Source of the DNA: Linnemannia elongata
Lineage: Eukaryota; Mortierellomycota; Mortierellomycetes; Mortierellales; Mortierellaceae
Direction of reading: 5' to 3'
DNA: 64,000 nucleotides
Assembly (NCBI GenBank): GCA_036320915.1
Contig: JAXBDG010000003.1
Coordinates: 62,001 to 126,000, forward strand
The notes beneath the pieces were generated by a model. The model saw only the letters and a program-made list of their open reading frames with translations. It ran no database searches and was not told the origin of the DNA. The stretch's first letter is position 1; every line of letters starts with the position of its first letter. Position numbers and translations under genes: made by a program. Positions 56,235 through 64,000 of this stretch are shown here, piece by piece.

Positions 56235-59200
56235 TGTCTTGGAAGTGTATGCTGTAGTGCTGGGTTGTAGGTGGTGGTGTTTGGTGAGGATAGGAGGGTG
56301 GATGTTAGTGAAATAGGGGGCAGCGCGTGTTGGTATGAAGTGATTACTCAATTCAGTGATAGATAGGGTATGAAGAAGGTGTTTATCTGTCGACTGGGAA
56401 GAGAGGTGAGGGGTATAAAGAAGTCAGAAAGAAGAAGGATTTAGAGTAGAGAAGAAGTAAAGGAAGAAGCAAAAAGAAAAGTGAAAAGAACAAAAAAAGG
56501 AGGAGCGGTTGGGCCAAGGGACCCTTTGCCTTGGTCTCCTTTTATACCCACGACCATTGCTGTACCAAAAGGGTTATTGTCGGTGTTAGTTTGTCCGTCT
56601 GTCTGTCCGTCGGGGAGGCCCAAGAACAAACCCTTGTGCACTGAGGAAAGTAAAGAAAACAAAGGTGAAAGTACTTTGATACTGGTTTACCGTGGGTTGT
56701 GTATTTTCATGCACATACACTTGGCACACCCATTGTTTGTCGCAAGCAAGGGCTCTAATTCACTCTTTTGCTCTGTGCTATTCAATTAAGTTTTTCTTAT
56801 TGTTTACTCATGTTCGCTTTTGCCTTTTGAGTTGCTGTAGTCGAGTCCCTGTATGTGTGTTTATGTGTGTGTGGTTGAATGCATTCGGTCGTGCAAGGGA
56901 AGAAAAACGGCGTAACGAACAGAAAAAACAGCTACCGTACATACAAAATAAGCAACGTGTTACATAAACCAAGTCCCTCTCATCCTTCTACCTTCCTCCT
57001 TTATCCACCCCGCTTTTCCTCCCTCACTTTTCCAATTTCAATCATCTTTCATTTCTTGGGGGATTGAACCCTTGCTAAATGCTCAATTGTTTTAAGGCAA
57101 TGGTGGTGGTCCTATGCATGTGGTAAAAAGGGAGGGAAAGGGAGGATGGAGGAGTGTAATTTGCCATGAATTCCAAGGGAAGATGAACAGTAACACCTAT
57201 TTTCTTGCTCTGTTTTCTTGTTCAATGAAATATGCGCATGAAGGGGGGTGGGCATGGGATGAAAGGAGGAAGAAAGAGAGGAAGGGAGGACGAATTGTCC
57301 AAAACACATCCTTTTCTGATCCTTTGGCGACCATGGTCGTTTGGTGCTGAAGGAATCGCGTTCGAGTAAAAGCGCGAGTTCGACTTAGCGGACCACTCCA
57401 GACTGAAAACACCTACCTTTGCTCCTTTGAAAACCTCACGCAGCAAAGGAGTTGACGACAAACGGGGGATAGTCGAGGGAAGGAAGGAGGAATGGACCCT
57501 TACGAGCAAGGAATTGGAACAATTGTATTGTGTTAATGGGGAATAAAGGATATGAGAGCATGTCCTGTCGGGCTGAATGTGAAAACGAAACAAGATAACA
57601 ATACAGCCAGCCTTGGACATCAAATCATGGACAATAATTTTTGCATTGTCGGGGTCCACATATCTTGGGGTGCGCATGATGTTCCTGAGCGGGGTTTGCT
57701 AACCCTGTTTAGTTCCATTTTTTTTCTTGCTCTTTGAAAGTTTGCCCCCTGTTGCGGCTCTACTCCGTCCCAGGTCCCTGCTTTTCTTAACTTGTCCCCC
57801 CTGTTTTCTGTTCGTTTTCCTCAATCATTCATTGGTGTCCGAAGGGAGGAAAAGATGAAAGGATAGTGGCTTTCTAAGGTCCGTGGTTGACAAAGATTAG
57901 GCATGACAAAGAACAATAAGCAAACAATTGTCTGCAATTACACAAGCACAGGTAGCTGAGAAAGACTAATCAGCGCGGGGATAGAGAAAGGGGGAATAAA
58001 CAATGCACCACGGGCTTGGACAAGGCGTTTAAACGTACACCGTCGCACTGTCGCAAACAAATAAACAATCGAAATTAGTCCATACATGTCCATATTTGTG
58101 GATGCATCTAGAACCTAGAACCAACCAACAATCGACAATCGACAATCGATTAAACACGGAGACAACAAGTGTAAGCAACAGAAAAGAAAAGAAACGAAAG
58201 TTGTGAGATACACAATCGATAGATGGAGAGGCGAATAGACAAGAGGCAAGGGACGAGGGGCGGGCGAAAGGTGATAGGCGAAAGAAGAGGGCGGGTAAGA
58301 GATGTTTTTTTCCCTATTCATCTCTTGCACCGTAACTCCATTCAACCAGTCAATCAGCCATCATCTTGCGCCTTATCCTATCGAATAAACACACACACAC
58401 TCTCTCTCTCTCTCTCTTCGTTCTTCTTCCCTCCCAGTGCCACCGTAGACAAAGATACACCCGTTGTCCATGTTGAATGCGCATGAAAAGCGGATGGTTC
58501 ATTGCTAATTGTGGATTTTTTTCCCGCCATGGGCAGCAGCATTCATGCCAAGTATCTCGCCAATTGACCGTTACAAACACAAGCACACGCGTACTACTCA
58601 CTCCTAAAAGCAGTTGTCGTTCAATCGCACCTCCTAATGCCCAATGCAATGCCCAATGCCCAATGAAAGGAATGGGAAAGAAAGGGTGACATTATCGTCG
58701 ACTGAACCAACCATGCTCTCCCCTTTCCACGCCCCCTACACTGCCTTCCTCCTCTCACTATTTGATGGACTAGCCTTCTCACCCCCATCGTCAAGAAGCA
58801 TGAAACATTGCAAGAAAGACGGCAAGAAACATCCTATACTCATACCACCCTCCCCTAAGGCAATCATCCCGTGTCTCCTCTTCCACTCTCCCTCTCCCCC
58901 TCTCTTCTCTCTCTCTCTCTCTCACTCCCTCTCTCCCTCCCTCTCTCTATCCATACCATCTTTGTATGTCTTCCTTTGTACATTTTTCATACCCGCCTAT
59001 TTCTCTTCCCTCGCTTGTTCAATTGTCACTTAAGTGTAGACCATCCGTTTTCTTTCATGTCCTATGCCTCATTGCCTATGGAAGATTGTTCGTTTTTCCG
59101 CTGGCCCCTCCCTATTTGACGGGGGGTACTCGCCCCTCTCTCTAATTGGTTGCACCCTACTCTTCGCCGTAAGCATGTAGCGAGTTCGTGCGCGAATCAG

Positions 59201-61513
59201 GTTTAAGAGATGACACCACACACATCCCTCTCTTTCCAAGTTGTAGAAGTGTGTGTGACCCTTCCTTACCTCCATGGGACATGGTGCTACATTCATCCTT
59301 CTTCCATCCCCTTTCAAATTAGGAGCACTAAAATAAAAACCACGCTAAGCAATAAGCATGGCATTGTTGGTGAAAAACAAATTGCCTCTACCAGTGTGAA
59401 AACAATGCATGATCCCGCCTGCCTTTCTTTTCGCTCCCTCATTTCTTTCCTTCCCAAGTCATCCCATCCAGGTACCCCTCCTACTTTACAACCATCAGGT
59501 ACAAAACGTCTTCCAACGCCCCAACGTCAACGGATATTCCAATCCTGCCTATATCTCCTTTCGTTCCTTTCTTCCCATCCTATCCCTATATCGACATCGG
59601 TAACCGTCAATCGGCAACACATGCAACCCTTACTCTCGTCTAATGCAACTTACCAGAAGGAAGGGAGTTATTCCATGTAAGGTAAGCAAACCCGAAACGC
59701 CCAACCTCCCTTTACCTTTCTCTCATGCGGTGTCTGAGATAATAAAGAGGAGAGAGAGATCTAGGCACCATATATTTCATATTTTCGATCGATTGGAAAC
59801 TCAGGGAAAAAACGGCATGCACAAGCGCCCGACATAAGGGGTTGCGCCATGTCCACCCACTCCACCACCACATAAACGGACACTCGAACCACTCTTCAAT
59901 TGCATTTTGCAACTCCTCCTTCTCACTCGCAGGCATTGTCGCATTTGGCATTGTACTTTTTGCGCGGTTGTTGACCTGTCTTGGACTATGCACTGCAGTG
60001 TCTCAAACCCATTCCCGTACCCACCACCACCCCCACCCCCACTATTCTCCACTATGTCCTCCATCGCCCAGCGCCCGAAACCTGCCTAGGCCAACCCAAC
60101 AAGCCCAGTCGTACCCAGCACAAGCACAAAGTATTGCCCGATGTCAACTTTCGCGTCAATTCCTCTCACAGAGGTATCACCATCACCCATTTTCTAGCTT
60201 AGAGGTGCCTTTCTCCGCCTTTTGGTGAAGCAGTGATTGTCATATTTTCCAAGAAACGCGGGAACTCGCCTCTTCCTTTTCCCTCTCTTCCTACTTTCCT
60301 CTCCCTCCCTTGTTCTCTCCCGCCTTCTCTTAAATTTTCCCTCCTTTCCATCGTTGTCAAGTTATGACTTGGACATGTTTTGCGTACAATTAAATTCCCT
60401 CTTCCCAGCATCTACAATGGGTCGCGATAATGCGCCTGCGCCCCCCTCTCCCCCTTTTTTTCTCCCTCTCGCTATCATTCCCAGAAAAACCTTCTTTTCC
60501 TTGTTATCCTTCTGGGCCCTTGTTATTTTCCTTCTAGTTCAGCAGCACACATGTACTCAGCGCATGAACACATGTTGTTATTAGCAAGATTAAGCAAAAC
60601 CTACCTACTGCAATCATAAGGAATAAAAACAGAAAAGGTACAGGAAAACGGAACGAAAAGTTATGCAAAAACGAGAACAAAAAAAATTAAATAATAAAGC
60701 AAACCAACCGTTACTCCCGACACACATTTTTTTTTCCGCATAAAGTACTCCATGGCATATATGAATGGATGTACAACGTACATACGGAAACAAAAAATAG
60801 GAAAGAGACATGGAGGGATGAGACCGATGGGGGGGAGGAGTGAGAAAAAAGTGAGCCAAAATGAAAGAAGGCTACTAGCGAAAACTACGCATCGGAGAAT
60901 AGGCTTTCCTGATAGTGCGGCCAGCAAAAAATGAATGGAAAGAAGAGGGTGGGAAGAGGAAAGAAAAGGGTGGCCAGATTCGATCTCGCCAAAAAAAGCT
61001 TATTCGCGGACCCCTAGCGTGAGACACATACTGCTTTGCTGGAGGTGGTTCTACTGATACCGGGGTCTGTGTCTGGGTCTGGTACTCGGTAGTTTATGAG
61101 ACGTACCACAGAGTCCGGAATAGAAAGGAGTGTGTATATGTGAGTGAAATGAATCGCAGAAAAGAAACAAAGAAAAAAAAGAAAAAAAAAAAAGGGCACT
61201 TTCATTCTTTTTGCCGTCCTGTCCGGCAAAATGCTCATCTTTTTCGCCTCTGTTTGTACTTACACATGCCAGCATTCAAATCCAGCTCTTTCATAAGAAT
61301 AAGAATAGGAAAAAATTGCTCTCAGCATCCAACTAGCGATCATCCAAATTGGTCGGTGTCAATTCTGGTGGCATGCCCTGGCTATCTCCAAAGAAAGTCC
61401 GCAATTGAGAAAAGACATTGTTTCTCGCAGGATGTACAAATGCGTAACAAAAAGAAAAAAAAAAGAACTATGGGAGCAAATGGTGTTCTCGGCCCTGCCT
61501 TACCAATGAAAAT
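56235..61513. other. Gene-poor 5.3-kb region
   Basis: I find no coding region that combines a start, family motif and splice structure. The region includes GA-rich leader of the monooxygenase (56360-56500), an AC/TC repeat at 58388-58418, a CCCAATG-like repeat at 58637-58666 and C/T-rich tracts at 58880-58950 and 60280-60350. The C/T tracts resemble gene leaders on the plus strand but have no convincing ORF after them. Non-coding RNA or a rapidly evolving gene with many introns could be hidden. Confidence 0.45.
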
Positions 61514-63210
61514 TTATTCGACAATGACAGGCGCATACTCCCCTTCTTCTTCATAATCCTCATCCTCACTATCCAGCATCTCCACTGGCCTCACTTCTAC
61601 AACCTTTTGCACTTTCTTGAAATCCCCAGGAATCTTCCACTCAAAGCTCTCCAGTACCGCCTTCTGCAACCCCTGCATCGGTTTCCGGAGTGCCAGACAA
61701 TGTCCCCGTCGCAGGGCCGATTGAATGTTCTTGCCCATCGACTTCAATGCCTGTTCCAAAAAGTTGGCGGTCATGTCGTCCTCGTCCGGGGATGCAAACA
61801 GGAGATCCATGAAGAAGCTGGACGGAATGGAGGTCAATTGATGGTGGAGGGTTTGAATGAATTCGGAAAAGAGGGTCGTGTAGTTGGGCGAGGATGTTGC
61901 CTCGGTCGACTGGCAGACCAAGATCGTCATGGTCTTCCATTGTCGGAATGCGCCCAGATGATAGCTCAGTAGCATCGTCACAAATGCCGCCTGGTACTCT
62001 CCCAAAAACGCCGACACATCTATCATATGCCATGAGATGATTGTATTGTTAGTTAGTTATTTGATTCATAAATAATTGACCTGGTAGAGGTTTTGTACAA
62101 GCCTGGGTGAAAGGGTTACCATTGTTGTAGACGGTGGTGAAGAGGTTGTTGAGGAGCCAGGATTTGTCGAGACTGTACCGTGTGACCTCCTCGCCCACAG
62201 CACCTTTCCGGAACGACGACCGCAAGTTGATGGGTGTGAAAGAAATCGAAGTGTTGGACTTTGTCGCTTCAAACTTTGACGGTACCGGTACTTCTGTTCC
62301 GACTGTTGCCGTCGAATCTTCCTGCCCACTTGATGCGTTATCGACCTCCATGTCCTCCGTCTCATCCTCCTCCTCAATAGTTGTTGTCGTCCTGATCTGA
62401 TTCTGCTCCTTTTTGGTCTCTGCTGTTGCTTTGTCATCATCATCTTTCTGTTTCCGTTCCAGGATCTTAGTAGCTCTGGCCAGCTCATCCTCCAACTGAT
62501 CATCATGTGAACTGACAAAGCCGCTGGATGAAAAGATGGATGAGATGGTGGGTTTTTTGATGTGACTCGAAAGTTTGAGCCATGCTGGGTAGGTCGACGT
62601 TGGAGGGAGGAGTGGGTATGATCCCAGGAATGGATCGAATTCCTGAATCCCTATTATATTTTTTGTTCCGCAGCGAATACAAATGTTAGTTTCGAGAACC
62701 CATACGTAGGCGTGATAGTCCTGCACAAGCATTGTCGAAAGTAAAAGTTTTGCAGAGAAGGAGCTGCAAAATAGTCCACGTACCTGCTTTGTATCGTGCA
62801 AGTTGATCCTGATCAGTCTCCAACTCCAGTTCCTCATTATATGCGTTCCACTTCATAACCACAACCTCACCACTCTCGAACATATGCCAGAACCCCGTCC
62901 TCACGTCTCCTCCAGTAGTTCCTCCCTCTGTCACCTCAATCTCTACTGTTCCATCATCTTCCTTCTTCTTCCCGCTGCCTGCACCTTCTCCTCCATTATC
63001 TCCTTCTGGAGATGGCCTTGCAGATTTGGTGTTGTGGAGGGAGTAGTAGACAAAGTGGGCACCGGGGGGGATGATCTTGATGCCCTTGAAGCGGGGGCCA
63101 GTGTTCCAGCAGTTGACGTCGATTCCGAATTCGAGTTGGTTGTGGGGAGCATCGAGGACGAGGAGGATGGCTCCTGCATTGAACAGTCTCTTCATTGTCT
63201 CATTGTCCAT
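61514..63210 (-). CDS. AAR2: AAR2 splicing factor (U5 snRNP assembly)
   Basis: AAR2 binds Prp8 during U5 snRNP maturation and is displaced by Brr2. Three exons (62784-63210, 62120-62650, 61514-62019) give 487 residues. The N-terminal beta domain has AILLVLDAPHNQLEFGIDVN, then GPRFKGIKIIPPGAHFVYYS, as in the family. The central part includes FDPFLGSYPLLPPTSTYPAW followed by an acidic, disordered insert. The helical C-terminal domain has DKSWLLNNLFTTVYNNG, SAFLGEYQAAFVTMLL and SYHLGAFRQWKTM. The chain ends in an acidic tail. An alternative frame running through intron 1 is rejected because it does not join in phase. It diverges from the edge gene at 325 bp. Confidence 0.93.
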
Positions 63211-63535
63211 GTTATGTTGCCTTGTCTGCTGTGATTGTCTCCTGTTCTTAAGTGATGGTCGCTGATGGTTAATTGTTGAAGGGTGTCGAACGAAAAAAAA
63301 AAAAAAAAAAACTCGATTGTTCTGCTCCGCTTTTCAAGTTGGTGGCACCAGTTTGAGCTTGCACGTGACTTTAAGCCGTAGTCACAATTAACAACAACGC
63401 TTGCAAGTTGCAAGGCACTTTTTTTTTAAGAGCGTCCCTCTAACGTTTTCACCTTCCAACCGTCTCTCCACCCCTCGCCAACCAAGGACAACCTCAAGGA
63501 CAAGCAAAGGAGTTCAGGACCCAACTCAACCAACA

Positions 63536-64000
63536 ATGTACTATTATATCCGCCTGCTAAAGAACACGCCGCTGGAGGCCGTGATTCAAGAGCCCTTCAA
63601 GATGGTCTTCACAATCACTACAGACCTCACAGAAAAGTTCTACGAGTCCCCCTGCAAGCTCCGCTGCCAAACCGTCGTCCGCACCCCCTCCACCGCTCCC
63701 GGCGCCACCCCTGACGACACCATCATGACTGTCATGCCCCAGGGTCTCTCCCAAGGATACTCGCTCGACTACGACCCCAAGATTGGTTACTGCTCCGTCG
63801 ACCTCCGTATGGCCCCCTGTATGACCATCTATGACGAGTGCCAGATCGTCCTCTCCCTCGACCCTGCTCCTTATACCTCCAACAACGGGAAATCCCTTGT
63901 CGCTCCACCAGAATACGAGATCCTCCCAGCCTGGTCACTCCCGATCCACCTCAAGCCCGCGCCATTGAACTTTTCGAAAAAGACGAAACATCGCAAGGTC
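63536..64000 (+). CDS. Unrecognised protein, 5' part only
   Basis: An open frame of 155 codons runs from ATG at 63536 to the window edge without a stop. The leader just upstream is C/T- and A-rich. The peptide starts MYYYIRLLKNTPLEAVIQEP and continues FKMVFTITTDLTEKFYESPC. It has hydrophobic beta-like alternation and no membrane helix or signal peptide. Codon usage is C-ending and even, like the confident genes here, which argues that it is real. I do not recognise the family and cannot see the C-terminus or any intron. Confidence 0.7.
   Translation, partial: MYYYIRLLKNTPLEAVIQEPFKMVFTITTDLTEKFYESPCKLRCQTVVRTPSTAPGATPDDTIMTVMPQGLSQGYSLDYDPKIGYCSVDLRMAPCMTIYDECQIVLSLDPAPYTSNNGKSLVAPPEYEILPAWSLPIHLKPAPLNFSKKTKHRKV

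Noticed and set aside
62651..62783. Extension of AAR2 through intron 1 (frame with DYHAYVWVLETN)
   Set aside because: It does not join exon 1 in phase. Splicing GTACGT..ATAG gives the family-like KAGIQEFDPFLG join instead.
1..64000. tRNA, rRNA or CRISPR arrays
   Set aside because: I looked for TTCGA-type T-loops with flanking stems and for regularly spaced repeats on both strands and found none that hold up by eye. A tRNA scan would settle this.

Overview
This is nuclear DNA of an intron-rich filamentous fungus. No bacterial or organellar genes are present. Genes carry up to nine short introns with GT..AG borders, and branch-like CTAAC/CTAAT motifs lie before many acceptors. Long C/T-rich tracts sit just upstream of start codons on the coding strand. 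The gene set (VPS37A-type ESCRT-I subunit, VAMP7-type longin SNARE, AAR2, BUD31, MIC10, BRAP2-type RING protein, CDC10-type septin) and the style fit an early-diverging fungus, most likely Mucoromycota/Mortierellomycotina. That placement is inference. I rebuilt exons by hand from splice signals, reading phase and remembered family motifs; no alignment was run.

Layout. Left part: a PI4P 5-kinase (MSS4 type, +), HIS7 (-) and an intronless inositol-polyphosphate 5-phosphatase with a C-terminal membrane tail (-), then about 4.8 kb without a gene I can support. 17.5-25 kb: a multi-pass membrane protein (+), a BRAP2/ETP1-type RING/ZnF-UBP protein (-) and BUD31 (-). 26-28 kb: two small secreted-protein candidates; the second needs a 52-nt intron and then carries six cysteines. 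29.4-36 kb: a CDC10-type septin (+) facing a type II membrane protein with striking His-rich and Asp-rich tracts (-). 36.4-45.6 kb: VPS37A-type ESCRT-I subunit (-), VAMP7-type R-SNARE (+), CCT2 chaperonin (-) and MIC10 (+). 45.8-47.8 kb: a decayed pogo/Tigger-like transposase gene with three in-frame stops, a frameshift and no recognisable DDD catalytic triad. 49-56 kb: an R3H-domain protein, a small hypothetical and an FAD-dependent monooxygenase, all on the minus strand. 56-61.5 kb is gene-poor. The window ends with AAR2 (-) and the 5' part of an unrecognised gene (+).

How the genes relate. The lipid kinase makes PI(4,5)P2 and the 5-phosphatase family removes it; septins bind that lipid. 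VPS37 and VAMP7 act in endosome/vacuole traffic, BUD31 and AAR2 in the spliceosome, and CCT2 and MIC10 in protein folding and mitochondrial cristae. This looks like ordinary linkage of housekeeping genes rather than a functional cluster.

The most unusual signals are: (1) three consecutive microexons of 11, 17 and 4 nt (plus an 18-nt one) in the monooxygenase, which together build its conserved GD..H..GQGA flavin-binding motif; (2) three GC-AG introns in three different genes; (3) the transposase relic whose three catalytic acidic positions have all changed; (4) the cryptic six-cysteine secreted protein.
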